Of a stretch of 64,000 nt of DNA, positions 35,350 to 43,587 are shown in pieces. Source of the stretch: Streptomyces sp. NL15-2K. Its GTDB lineage: Bacteria > Actinomycetota > Actinomycetes > Streptomycetales > Streptomycetaceae. The stretch is from the NCBI RefSeq assembly GCF_030551255.1, contig NZ_CP130630.1, positions 10,725,001 through 10,789,000 on the forward strand. Direction: 5' to 3'. Position numbers and translations under genes: made by a program. Under the pieces are notes generated by a model. That model was not told the DNA's origin. It searched no databases and saw only the letters and a list, made by a program, of their open reading frames with translations. Every line of letters begins with the position of its first letter. The first letter of the stretch is position 1.

Positions 35350-35428
35350 CAGTGTTGGCCCGGGTGGTCTGTCGGCGCTCGACGCTCAGCACCACCCCAA
35401 CGGGCCGTCGCGCCGTCGCGCCGCCGGT

Positions 35429-36298
35429 TCAGCGCTTGCCGAGCAGGTCCGCCGGAAAGGCGCCCGCGGCGAGCGCGGCGCGTGCGAAGGCAGTGCCGAG
35501 TTCCGTCAGACGTGCGACGCCGTCGGCGCCCAGATGGTCGTACGGGGCCCGGTCCAGCCGGTCGGTCTCGCGCTCGACGCCCTCGCGCAGCGCGACGCCC
35601 TGCTCCGTCAGCTCACCGTCCTCGTCCAGCAGCCCGCGCTCCCGCAGCCGCCCGCTCGCCGCGTCCCAGTCCTCCCGGGTCCAGCCGCGGGTGTCGCGCA
35701 CCCACTTCGGCGTCATGCCCTTGCCGGTCGCCGTGTGGGTCACCACGGCCTCCAGACCGTCGAGCCCCGCGGACATCAGGGCGACGAGGTGGCCGTCGCC
35801 CCGGTGCTCGCGCAGCAGTGTGGCGGCGTGCCAGTACGCCAGGTGCGGCTCCTCGGGCACCGGAAGGTCGGCGTGCGCGGAGTACAGCGGCCGGGCGCCG
35901 CGCGAGCAGGCCTCCGCGGCCCGCAGGGCGAGTCGCGCCGCCTCCGCCATCTCGGCGGACCTCAAGGCCTCCTCGCCCAGCAGGCGGCGCAGGGTCGCGT
36001 CGACGGCACGCGCGCGTGCCGCCAGGACCTGCTCGGGCGTGGCCGTCGCCCACACCGCGGGCACGTGCCGGGCCACGAGCTCGTGCTTGTAGTTGTAGAA
36101 CGCCGCCGTCACCGCGCCGGCGCCGACCGGCCCCAGGGCGGCCGCCCGTACCGCGAAGTTGACGGCCCGGGGGTGCGTGACGCCGAGCGCGCCCAGTTCC
36201 CGGCCGAGGTCGGGGGAGAAGTAGTGCGCCGCGTGCAGGGAGTTGAGCGCGTTGTGGCAGCGGCGGCCCGCACGCGGGTCCAAGGCAACGGTAGTCAT
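35429..36298 (-). CDS. SCO6745 family protein (HTH_67-type)
   Basis: 289 residues. The pattern of an N-terminal RRCHNALNSLHAAHYFSPD, NYKHELVARHVPAVWATATPEQVLAARARAVD, DLPVPEEPHLAYWHAATLLREHRGDGHLVAL and HTATGKGMTPKWVRDTRGW is that of the actinobacterial SCO6745 family, whose C-terminal part (about 195-289: GLLDEDGELTEQGVALREGVE) is a winged-helix-like HTH_67 domain. The function is unknown, possibly regulatory. ATG at 36296-36298. It is divergent from the GlxA-type regulator (125 bases). The 3' side faces the tandem-repeat gap. Confidence 0.85.
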   Translation of the reverse strand: MTTVALDPRAGRRCHNALNSLHAAHYFSPDLGRELGALGVTHPRAVNFAVRAAALGPVGAGAVTAAFYNYKHELVARHVPAVWATATPEQVLAARARAVDATLRRLLGEEALRSAEMAEAARLALRAAEACSRGARPLYSAHADLPVPEEPHLAYWHAATLLREHRGDGHLVALMSAGLDGLEAVVTHTATGKGMTPKWVRDTRGWTREDWDAASGRLRERGLLDEDGELTEQGVALREGVERETDRLDRAPYDHLGADGVARLTELGTAFARAALAAGAFPADLLGKR

Positions 36299-36423
36299 GG
36301 AGGCACGTTACCGACCGGTCAGTACTCGATCCAGGCATCGGTGTCTCGCAGCCGGTCTATGTGGCAGGAAAGGTGGGGAACTCGTCATTGCGGCCATCCG
36401 TCCCTCGCCCAAGAATCGAGGGC

Positions 36424-37383
36424 ATGGTGCAGCGAACCGTTCTCGTCGTCCTCTTCGACGCCGTCCAGAGTCTCGATGTCACCGGCCCCGTGGAGGTGTT
36501 CGCCGGGGCCGAGCAGTACACGCCGGGGACGTACCTCATCCGTACGGCCTCGCTGGACGGCACCCCGGTGCGCAGCTCCGGCGGCCTGACCCTCGTCCCG
36601 GACGAGGCCCTCGCCGACGCGCCCGACCCGCACACCCTCCTCGTCCCCGGCGGCCAGGGCACCCGGCGCCCGGATCCGCGCCTGACCGACTGGCTGCGCG
36701 AGCACGGCCCGCGTGCGGAGCGCCTGGTCTCCGTCTGCACCGGCGCGGCCCTGCTCGCCGAGGCGGGCCTGCTGGACGGCCGTCGCGCCACGACCCACTG
36801 GGCGTACTGCGACCAGCTTGCCCGGAACCACCCGGCGATCGAGGTCGACGCCGAGCCCATCTACGTACGCGACGGACACGTCTCGACCTCCGCCGGCGTC
36901 ACCTCGGGCATCGACCTCGCGCTGGCCCTGGTCGAGGACGACCTGGGCCGGGACGCGGCGCTCACCGTCGCCCGCCACCTGGTCGTCTTCCTGCGCCGGC
37001 CCGGCAACCAGGCCCAGTTCAGCGCCCAGCTCGCCGCCCAGACCGCACAGCGCGAGCCGCTCCGCGAGGTCCAGCGGTGGATCACCGAACACCCCGCCGA
37101 CGACCTGACCGTCGAGTCCCTCGCCGAACGCGCCCGCCTGTCACCCCGCCACTTCGCGCGCGCCTTCCTGGCCGAGACCGGCATGACCCCCGGCCGCTAC
37201 GTCGACCGCGTCCGCCTCGAACACGCCCGCCGCCTCCTGGAGGACACCGGCGACGGCGTCGAGGGGATCTCCCGCGCCAGCGGCTACGGCACCCCCGAAG
37301 CGATGCGCCGCGCCTTCATCAAGGCGCTCGGGTCGGCCCCGGCCGAATACCGCCACCGGTTCCGCCCGGCACCCGCCGGTTGA
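36424..37383 (+). CDS. GlxA family transcriptional regulator (DJ-1/PfpI + AraC HTH)
   Basis: 319 residues. An N-terminal DJ-1/PfpI-like class I amidotransferase domain (about 1-175) contains LVVLFDAVQSLDVTGPVEVF, LLVPGGQGTR and the nucleophile-elbow region VSVCTGAALLAEAGLLDGRRATTHW. A C-terminal AraC DNA-binding domain (about 220-312) has two helix-turn-helix units, ESLAERARLSPRHFARAF and GISRASGYGTPEAMRRAF. The elbow Cys is present. This is the GlxA group that controls amine or amide catabolism and, in Streptomyces, development-related genes. The ATG at 36424 is preferred; upstream in-frame codons lie in the divergent promoter. It is followed after a 510-base repeat region by another DJ-1 gene. 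Confidence 0.9.
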   Translation: MVQRTVLVVLFDAVQSLDVTGPVEVFAGAEQYTPGTYLIRTASLDGTPVRSSGGLTLVPDEALADAPDPHTLLVPGGQGTRRPDPRLTDWLREHGPRAERLVSVCTGAALLAEAGLLDGRRATTHWAYCDQLARNHPAIEVDAEPIYVRDGHVSTSAGVTSGIDLALALVEDDLGRDAALTVARHLVVFLRRPGNQAQFSAQLAAQTAQREPLREVQRWITEHPADDLTVESLAERARLSPRHFARAFLAETGMTPGRYVDRVRLEHARRLLEDTGDGVEGISRASGYGTPEAMRRAFIKALGSAPAEYRHRFRPAPAG

Positions 37384-37497
37384 CCTCGCCATGGGTCCGC
37401 TGACGCGCGCGAGATCGGCCGCCGGCCTGCTGGCGCCTGCCACGCGCCCGTCTCCGGCCGGTTCGGTTCCTGTCTGCTGACCTCCGCCACGCGCCCG

Positions 37498-37657
37498 CTG
37501 ACGCCCGGCACCAGCCTGCTGACGCCCGCCACGCACCCGCCCCCCGCCCGCTGACGCCCGGCACCCGCCTGCTGACGCCCGCCACGCACCCGCCCCCCCG
37601 CCCGCCGGCGCCCGGCACCAGCCTGCTGACGCCCGCCACGCACCCGCCCCCCGCCCG
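37498..37657. repeat. Minisatellite, 53-54 bp x 3 in a larger repetitive gap
   Basis: The 510 bases between the GlxA-type and DJ-1 genes (37384-37893) contain no plausible gene. They are built of CTGACGCCCGCCACGC-type C-rich repeats. Near-identical copies of a 53-54-base unit lie at 37498-37550, 37551-37604 and 37605-37657, and degenerate sub-repeats continue to about 37870. Long frames read through on both strands, giving Gly/Ala/Arg- or Pro/Ala-type low-complexity translations that are repeat artefacts. Confidence 0.85.
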
Positions 37658-37893
37658 CTGACGCCCGGCACCCGCCCACTGCCCTCCGCCCCGCGCCCCC
37701 CCCACGCGCCCCTCACGCGCCCGCCGGCGCCCGGCGCCCGCCTGCTGACGCCCGCACGCACCCGCCACCCGCCCGCCGACGCCCGCCACGCGCCCGCTGA
37801 CGCCCGGCGCCCGCTCGCTGACCTCCGCCCCGCGTCCGCCGACGCCCGCCACCCGCCCCCTGACCTCCGCCCCGCCCACCGAAAGGCCCCCCC

Positions 37894-38529
37894 ATGCAGA
37901 TCGCCATCGTCCTCTCCGACCACTTCACCGCCCTGGACGCCGTCGGCCCGTACGAGACCCTCGGCCGCCTGCCGGACGCCGAGACCGTCTTCGTCGCCGA
38001 GCGGACCGGCCCCGTCCGCAACGAGGCCGGGAACCTGGCCCTCACCGCCGACAAGACGCTCGCCGAGGTGCCCCGCCCGGACATCGTGGTCGTCCCGGGC
38101 GGCCCCGGCCAGACCCCGCAGATGGAGAACGACACCCTCCTGGACTGGCTGCGCACCGCCGACGCCACCAGCACCTGGACGACCTCGGTGTGCACCGGCT
38201 CCCTGCTGCTGGCCGCCGCCGGACTTCTCGAGGGCCGCCGGGCGACCTCGCACTGGCTGGCCCTGGACTTCCTGAAGCGGTTCGGCGTCGAGCCCACGGG
38301 GGAGCGGGTGGTGACCGACGGCAAGTACGTCACCGCGGCCGGCGTCTCCTCCGGCATCGACATGGGCCTGACGCTGCTCGGCAGGATCGCGGGCGACGAA
38401 CATGCCCAGGCCGTACAGCTGGTGACCGAGTACGACCCGCAGCCGCCCTACGACGCCGGTTCGCCCGAGAAGGCGCCCGCGCACCTCGTCGACCGGCTGC
38501 GGGCCCGCAGCCGCTTCATCCTGACGTAG
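37894..38529 (+). CDS. DJ-1/PfpI family protein
   Basis: 211-residue stand-alone DJ-1/PfpI (isonitrile hydratase InhA-like) protein. Motifs are IAIVLSDHFTALDAVGPYETL at the start, IVVVPGGPGQTPQ (about 68-80) and TTSVCTGSLLLAAAGLLEGRRATSHW (about 95-120), in which the Cys of VCTGS is the catalytic position. The C-terminal ~20 residues (HLVDRLRARSRFIL) are a basic helix. It shares clear similarity with the N-terminal half of the GlxA-type regulator next to it, so the pair may reflect duplication. The ATG follows GAAAGGCCCCCCC. Its last 14 bases overlap the convergent enoyl-CoA hydratase gene. Confidence 0.87.
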   Translation: MQIAIVLSDHFTALDAVGPYETLGRLPDAETVFVAERTGPVRNEAGNLALTADKTLAEVPRPDIVVVPGGPGQTPQMENDTLLDWLRTADATSTWTTSVCTGSLLLAAAGLLEGRRATSHWLALDFLKRFGVEPTGERVVTDGKYVTAAGVSSGIDMGLTLLGRIAGDEHAQAVQLVTEYDPQPPYDAGSPEKAPAHLVDRLRARSRFILT

Positions 38530-39271
38530 GCACGCTCCAGGTGAAGCGCGGCTGCCTGCGCTCCAGGAACGCGGCGACGCCCTCCGCGGTGTCGCCGCTG
38601 CCGCGTGCCTGCGCGGACCAGTACGCGTCCCGGTCGGTGTGCCCGTTCGCGAACTCCTTCGCGGCGGCCTGCGTCAGCTGCGAACGGGACACCAGGACCC
38701 GCGTGAACTCCGCGACCCGCTTGCCGAGTTCGCCGGCGGGCAGCACCTCGTCCACCAGGCCGGTGCGCAGCGCTCGCCCGGCGTCGATCAACTCTCCCGA
38801 GAACAGCAGGTACTTGGCACTCGCCGGACCCACCAGCGCCACCAACCGCCGGGTGGCGGACGCCGGATACACCACGCCCAGCTTGGCCGGCGTCACCCCG
38901 AACAGCGCGCCCTCCTCGGCGAACCGCAGATCGCAGGCCGCCGCGAGCTGCGCCCCGCCGCCCACACAGTGACCGCGGATCGCCGCCAGCGTCGGCTTCG
39001 GGAAGGCCGCGAGGGCATCCTCGGCGCGCACGGCGAGCCTCTGCGCCTCCTCCGGCGACCCCCGGAGCGTGGAGATGTCGGCCCCCGCGCAGAATGTGCC
39101 GCCCTCGCCCGTCAGCACCAGCGCCCGTACGCCCGGGTCGGCCGCCAGCGTGTCGAGCAGCGGCGGCAACGCCCGCCACATCGCGGCCGTCATGGCGTTG
39201 CGCTTGGCCGGATGGTGGACGACGACGGTCGCGACCGAGTCGGTGACGCTGTGCGGCAGCTGCGGCTCCAT
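38516..39271 (-). CDS. Enoyl-CoA hydratase/isomerase family protein
   Basis: 251-residue crotonase. HHPAKRNAMTAAMW (about 18-31) and GTFCAGADISTL (oxyanion-hole Ala, about 56-67) are followed by RGHCVGGGAQLAAACDLRFA (about 92-111) and the LGVVYPASATRRLVALVG region. One catalytic Glu of classical hydratases, in the G-G-G-x-E position, is replaced (GGGAQLAA), so it may be an isomerase, decarboxylase or hydrolase rather than a hydratase. ATG at 39269-39271; 17 more codons are open upstream without a binding site. It is convergent with the DJ-1 gene, overlapping by 14 bases. Confidence 0.87.
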   Translation of the reverse strand: MEPQLPHSVTDSVATVVVHHPAKRNAMTAAMWRALPPLLDTLAADPGVRALVLTGEGGTFCAGADISTLRGSPEEAQRLAVRAEDALAAFPKPTLAAIRGHCVGGGAQLAAACDLRFAEEGALFGVTPAKLGVVYPASATRRLVALVGPASAKYLLFSGELIDAGRALRTGLVDEVLPAGELGKRVAEFTRVLVSRSQLTQAAAKEFANGHTDRDAYWSAQARGSGDTAEGVAAFLERRQPRFTWSVPTSG

Positions 39272-39515
39272 GCGGCGGATGGTATCCACCCCCACCGACC
39301 TGGATGCCAACCCGGCCGGCAAACCCGTACAACCCGACTAGTTCGGGAAGTCGGTGCGAGCGGGACAGGAGCGGTCCCACAACTGACTCTGTCATACGCC
39401 AACGGTCAGAAGTGCTCGATACCGGCTGACTTGTGTTCAGGACTCCGGGGTGGAGCCGCCGGTTGCCAACACTCGACGTGTGGTGACAATCGAGCGCAAG
39501 GGTGGCGACCGGACG

Positions 39516-40019
39516 ATGGAGAACCAGGGGCGCGGGCCGGACCCACGCCCAGCGGGCGGCGAGCCCCTCGACGCGGGGCCGCCGGATCCGCTGCCGTACG
39601 AGGGCGTGTGGCGGTTCACCGCCCCCGCCGTCGACGCCTCCGTCCCGCAGGCGCGACACGCCGTACGGGACCTGCTGTACCGCCAGGGCGTGCCGGTCTC
39701 GGACGACCTGGTCCAGGGCCTGCTGCTGATCGTCTCGGAGCTGGTCACGAACGCGGTGAGGCACGCGGCGCTGCTTTCGCCGATGCTCGCCGTGGAGGTC
39801 GCCGTCGGCGCCGAGTGGGTGCGGGTGTCCGTGGAGGACGACCATCCCTACCGCCCGACCGCCCTGGAGGCCGACCACGGCCGGACCGGAGGCCGCGGAC
39901 TGCTCCTGGTCACCGAGATCACCCGGGAGGCGGGCGGTGTGTGCGACGTCGCACACACCGCGAGCGGCGGCAAGGTGATCTGGGCCGCCCTGCCGCTCAA
40001 ACCCGCGCAGGTCCCCTAG
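39516..40019 (+). CDS. ATP-binding protein, RsbW-like anti-sigma/serine kinase domain
   Basis: 167-residue protein with a Pro-rich N-terminal region (about 1-30) and a GHKL ATPase domain (HATPase_c_2) of the RsbW/SpoIIAB type. The N-box SELVTNAVRHA (about 76-86), VEDDHPY (D-box position) and GGRGLLLV (G-box, about 127-134) are visible. Streptomyces has many such short stand-alone proteins, some of which bind anti-sigma-factor antagonists. The ATG at 39516 is the first after an upstream GTG alternative (39480). The TAG stop is at 40017-40019, exactly at the left border of the IS element, within its target duplication. Confidence 0.8.
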   Translation: MENQGRGPDPRPAGGEPLDAGPPDPLPYEGVWRFTAPAVDASVPQARHAVRDLLYRQGVPVSDDLVQGLLLIVSELVTNAVRHAALLSPMLAVEVAVGAEWVRVSVEDDHPYRPTALEADHGRTGGRGLLLVTEITREAGGVCDVAHTASGGKVIWAALPLKPAQVP

Positions 40020-41437
40020 TAGTGCTTCGTTACGTTGAGTGATCTCGGCTGATCGTGGGTAGCTTTCCGGAGTGAGGTTGGGGGAAGTGGACCGGCTCCG
40101 GGGCGAGTTGGCGGAGTTCGTTGCTGATGTGTTCGGGTCGTTGCCGCGGCGGGATCAGCGGCGGTGGGGCGAGTGTTATGTCCGGGGCCTGATGCTGGAC
40201 GGCCGGCGCAAGTCGATCCAGCCGATGGCCGAGCGTCTGCCGGACGGGAACATGCAGGCCCTGCAGCAGTTCGTGAACCAGTCGCCGTGGGATCCGCTGC
40301 CGGTCAGACAGCGGATCGCCGAGCGGCTGTCCGAGGTGATCACACCTGAGGTGTGGGTGATCGACGACGTGTCGTTCCCCAAGTGCGGCAAGGCGTCGGT
40401 CGGGGTGGCCCGCCAGTACTGCGGAGCGGTCGGCAAACGGGCGAACTGCCAGGTCGCGGTCAGTGTCCATGCCGCCACCGACACCGCCTCGTGTCCGTTG
40501 GAGTGGCAGTTATATCTGCCGCGTGAGTGGACGGACGAGCCGGACCGATGCCGCAGGGCAGGCATCCCCGATCACGTGGTGCACCGGGAGAAGTGGCGTC
40601 TCGCGCTCGGCCTGCTGGACACACTCGCCGAGTGGCAGTTGAAGGCACCGGTCGTGGTCGCCGACGCCGGCTACGGCGTCAGCACCCCCTTCCGGCTCGG
40701 TCTCCAGGAGCGAGGGCTGTCCTATGTCCTGGCCCTGAACGGGAAGGAAGTCGCCCACCCGGAGGATGCCGAGCCGCACCAGCCCGCTTATGGCGGGCTC
40801 GGGCCGCCCCCCCTTCCCCGCTACCGCACCCCACCGCGAGCCGTCTGCGTCCTCGCAGCGCAGGCGGGTGCGGAGCGGTTCACCGAGGTGACCTGGAGGC
40901 AGGGCAGCAAGGGCGCGATGACCTCACGGTTCGCGGTGCTGACAGTGCGGCCCGCGGGCAAGCAGTCCCTGGCCGCAGCTCAGGAGGCGGGCGGCGGCCG
41001 CAACCGGTGGGACGGCGTCCTGCCCGTCCAGACACTCCTCGTCGAATGGCCGGAGGGCCAGGACGCCCCGACGGACTACTGGATATCGAACCTGCCCGCC
41101 ACCACACCCGTCGCTGACCTGGTGCGGTGGGCCAAGATGCGCTGGCGGATCGAACATGACTACCGCGAGCTCAAGCATGGCCTGGGACTGGACCACTTCG
41201 AGGGCCGCACCTGGCGCGGCTGGCACCACCACGTCACCCTCGTCACCGCCGCCCAGGCATTCCTCACCCTCAGGCGGCTCGACCCAAAAGTCCACATACC
41301 GGCCTGACCCTCTACCAGGTCCTCGACGTTCTTCAGGACCTGCTGAGGTGCTGGACCGGTACCTGCACCACCTGCGGACGCCCCCTGCCCAGCCCCCGGA
41401 GCAGCCGCAGACAGCCCACAACCTAACGAAGCACTAC
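40020..41437 (+). mobile_element. IS701-like insertion sequence, 1418 bp, intact
   Basis: Complete element with imperfect inverted terminal repeats. Left TAGTGCTTCGTTACGTTG (40020-40037) pairs with right CAACCTAACGAAGCACTA (41420-41437), one mismatch, and both begin with 13 identical bases. It is flanked by a CTAG direct repeat (40016-40019 and 41438-41441), the 4-bp YTAR-type duplication known for IS701 elements. It carries a single transposase gene. The near-identical ends and open frame suggest recent insertion. Confidence 0.93.
40072..41307 (+). CDS. IS701 family transposase
   Basis: 411-residue DDE transposase (DDE_5-like). The N-terminus has RWGECYVRGLMLDGRRKSI and MQALQQFVNQSPWD, typical of the family. 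Catalytic residues are likely Asp in VWVIDDVSFPKCGK (about 95-108), Asp in VVVADAGYG (about 195) and Glu in WRIEHDYRELKHGLGLDHFEGR (about 360-381). The GTG start at 40072 lies in the left end after the terminal repeat. The open frame has no frameshift or stop, so it is probably active. It reads in the same direction as the disrupted intergenic region upstream of idi. Confidence 0.92.
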   Translation: MRLGEVDRLRGELAEFVADVFGSLPRRDQRRWGECYVRGLMLDGRRKSIQPMAERLPDGNMQALQQFVNQSPWDPLPVRQRIAERLSEVITPEVWVIDDVSFPKCGKASVGVARQYCGAVGKRANCQVAVSVHAATDTASCPLEWQLYLPREWTDEPDRCRRAGIPDHVVHREKWRLALGLLDTLAEWQLKAPVVVADAGYGVSTPFRLGLQERGLSYVLALNGKEVAHPEDAEPHQPAYGGLGPPPLPRYRTPPRAVCVLAAQAGAERFTEVTWRQGSKGAMTSRFAVLTVRPAGKQSLAAAQEAGGGRNRWDGVLPVQTLLVEWPEGQDAPTDYWISNLPATTPVADLVRWAKMRWRIEHDYRELKHGLGLDHFEGRTWRGWHHHVTLVTAAQAFLTLRRLDPKVHIPA

Positions 41438-41440
41438 TAG

Positions 41441-41672
41441 GGCCCTTCTGATGGATCTCCGCGGCGTCGCGGCGCCCGGCACGCTCCCCCACTGCCTTAA
41501 AGGCGTGGGAGGTACCCCCACTCGCCGCACCGGACAAAAGCCCTAGTAGCTCCTCCCCCACGCTCGGCTTCGCTCGCGCGGGGGGACCCCCATCGAGGGC
41601 TTCCGCCCGGCACGCCGAGAGCACGCACCGAACGCCGCTCCTTCTCCCACGGAGATCCATCAGAAGGGCCCA
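41441..41672. repeat. MITE-like element with 22-bp perfect terminal inverted repeats
   Basis: A 232-base non-coding segment begins GGGCCCTTCTGATGGATCTC (41441-41460, plus CG) and ends with the exact reverse complement (41651-41672). Inside are two more hairpins, one around CCCACTGCCTTAAAGGCGTGGG (41498-41519) and one around CCCCCACGCTCGGCTTCGCTCG...GGGGGG (41556-41586). It lies in the gap between convergent genes (ATPase and idi), so it may also act as a bidirectional terminator. Its internal motifs look like repeats I associate with streptomycete intergenic elements. The IS element inserted at its left edge. Confidence 0.75.
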
Positions 41673-41679
41673 ACGCTCG

Positions 41680-42273
41680 TCACCAGCCCGCGGACTCGCC
41701 CGTCAGCTCCCTGACCGCGGGACGGGCCGCGTCCAGGACGGTCATGAACCAGGAGGAGAAGGTGTCCTTCGCGTGCCGTTCCGCCAGTTCGGCGGCGGTC
41801 ACGAAGGCCGTCGCGCCGACCTCCTCCGGGTCCGGCCGGAGCGGCGCCTGCACGAGCCCCACGAAAAGGTGGTTGTACTCCTGCTCGACCAGGCCCGACT
41901 CCGGGTCCGGGTGGTTGTAGCGGACCGTGCCCGCCTCGGCGAGCAGCGACGGGGAGACGCCGAGCTCCTCGTACGTCCGCCGGGCGGCTGCCGCGAAGGG
42001 CGCCTCACCGGGGTAGGGGTGGCCGCAGCAGGTGTTGGACCACACACCGGGGGAGTGGTACTTGCCCGGCGCCCGCTGCTGGAGCAGCAGCCGGCCGTGT
42101 TCGTCGAAGAGGAACACGGAGAAGGCGCGATGCAGCTGCCCCGGCGGCTGATGTGCGGCGAGCTTCTCCGCGGTGCCGATCGTCACACCGTTCTCGTCGA
42201 CCAGTTCCAGCAAGATCGCGTCTGCGGTGCCGTTCGACGGACTGTGCGTCGCGGTGGCAGGTGTGATCGGCAT
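41680..42273 (-). CDS. idi: Isopentenyl-diphosphate Delta-isomerase (type I)
   Basis: 197-residue Nudix-fold isomerase interconverting IPP and DMAPP. The catalytic Cys lies in SNTCCGHPYPGE (about 80-90), and the Nudix helix is GEAPFAAAARRTYEELG with Glu ligands. A second catalytic Glu lies in EQEYNHLFVG, and WFMTVLDA is near the C-terminus. Of two ATGs six bases apart, the second (42271-42273) is chosen because AAGG sits six bases before it but directly abuts the first. It is isolated from the hopanoid operon but would balance the isoprenoid units made by the extra dxs and ispG there. The 5' region contains GTGCCG-8-CGGCAC. Confidence 0.94.
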   Translation of the reverse strand: MPITPATATHSPSNGTADAILLELVDENGVTIGTAEKLAAHQPPGQLHRAFSVFLFDEHGRLLLQQRAPGKYHSPGVWSNTCCGHPYPGEAPFAAAARRTYEELGVSPSLLAEAGTVRYNHPDPESGLVEQEYNHLFVGLVQAPLRPDPEEVGATAFVTAAELAERHAKDTFSSWFMTVLDAARPAVRELTGESAGW

Positions 42274-42493
42274 ACCCATCCTTCACATCGGTCTTCGCGC
42301 CCCAAGTGTGCCGCACAAATACGGCACTCCCGGCAGTTGATCGTGCCCGGCGCGGCGGGCGCGGAACCGTCCCGGGCGGGGCTGTGAGCATGAGGACGCA
42401 ACAGGTGCGCCGGAGCGCTGCATTCCGTCACATCCGCATGTCCCGGCGGCCGCGGCGGCCGTACGGGTGTCGGTCAGCGGCGGGCCTTGTACG

Positions 42494-43444
42494 TCAGTGG
42501 CACAGCCGGGCCTCATGCTCCGCGTGTCCGCTCGGCTCCAGCTGGAAAGTGCAGTGCTCCACGTCGAAGTGGTCGCCGAGACAGCCCTGGAGCTCGTGCA
42601 GCATCTTCTCGTGGCCGATCGCGCTGAGGACGCCGGAGTGGACGACCACGTGCGCGGACAGCACCGGCATGCCGGAGGTGATCGTCCAGGCGTGCAGGTC
42701 GTGGACGTCCTCGACGCCGTCCAGGGCGAGTATGTGGGCGCGCACCTCCGCGATGTCGACGTCCTTGGGGGCCGCTTCCAGCAGTACGTCGAGCGTCTCG
42801 CGCAGCAGCTTCCACGTGCGGGGCACGATCATCAGGGCGATGACGAGCGAGGCGATCGGGTCGGCGGCCTGCCAGCCGGTGGTCAGGATCACCGCCGCCG
42901 AGATCAGCACCGCGACCGAGCCCAGCGCGTCCGCGGCCACCTCCAGGAACGCGCCGCGCACGTTCAGGCTGTCCTTCTGGCCGCGCATCAGCAGCGTCAG
43001 CGAGATCATGTTCGCCACCAGACCGATGAGACCGAACACGACGGTCAGGCCGCCCTCGGTGTCGGCGGGCGTGACGAACCGCTGGATCGCCTCGTACAGG
43101 ACGTAGCTGCCGACCCCGAGTAGCAGCAGGCAGTTGGCGAGGGCGGCGAGGATCTCGGCACGGGCGTAGCCGAAGGTGCGCCGGTCGCTCGGCGGACGGC
43201 TCGCGAAGTGGATCGCGAGCAGGGCCATGCCCAGGCCCAGCGCATCCGTCGCCATGTGCGCCGCGTCGGCGACCAGTGCGAGCGAGTCGGCGACCACACC
43301 GCCGACGAGTTCGACCACCATGACGGTGAGCGTGATCGACAGCGCGACCCGCAGCCTGCCGCGGTACGCCGCCGTCGCCGTACCGCCGGCCGGTGCGCCG
43401 TGCGTATGCCCGTGCGCGTGTCCGTGATCGTGCCCAGCCCCCAT
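42494..43444 (-). CDS. Cation diffusion facilitator (Zn/Co/Cd efflux)
   Basis: 316-residue CzcD/ZitB-type CDF transporter in the cytoplasmic membrane. The N-terminus is His-rich (HDHGHAHGHTHG), then six transmembrane helices (first near 31-52: LSITLTVMVVELVGGVVADS). The metal site is in helix 2 (ADAAHMATDALGL, HxxxD) and helix 5 (EVAADALGSVAVL). The C-terminal cytoplasmic ferredoxin-like domain (about 230-316) carries VHDLHAWTITSG and further His residues. The N-terminal His run probably senses or passes zinc. ATG at 43442-43444. It is a single gene, followed 221 bases later by idi on the same strand. No metalloregulator lies adjacent. Confidence 0.92.
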   Translation of the reverse strand: MGAGHDHGHAHGHTHGAPAGGTATAAYRGRLRVALSITLTVMVVELVGGVVADSLALVADAAHMATDALGLGMALLAIHFASRPPSDRRTFGYARAEILAALANCLLLLGVGSYVLYEAIQRFVTPADTEGGLTVVFGLIGLVANMISLTLLMRGQKDSLNVRGAFLEVAADALGSVAVLISAAVILTTGWQAADPIASLVIALMIVPRTWKLLRETLDVLLEAAPKDVDIAEVRAHILALDGVEDVHDLHAWTITSGMPVLSAHVVVHSGVLSAIGHEKMLHELQGCLGDHFDVEHCTFQLEPSGHAEHEARLCH

Positions 43445-43587
43445 GAAAGCGTCCTCCTGTGTTCCCTCGGGAGCTCAGTGAACTACGGGTCGGGGGTATG
43501 GGGCAACGCGGGACTGAACACCGTTGTCATGTGCCCTGACCTGCAGAAACGATCCGCAGGTCAGAGCGTCCAGTGCTCATCCACTGA

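Noticed and set aside
37498..37657. CRISPR-like array
   Set aside because: The repeated units abut with no unique spacers, so it is a tandem minisatellite; no cas genes are nearby.
37141..38484. 447-codon minus-strand frame across the minisatellite
   Set aside because: Composed of repeat-derived GRVAGVSRRVPG-type translation and the complement of the DJ-1 and GlxA genes. A repeat artefact.
42306..43106. Plus-strand frames opposite the cation efflux gene
   Set aside because: Ser/Arg-rich shadow of a clear CDF gene with His-rich N-terminus and metal motifs.
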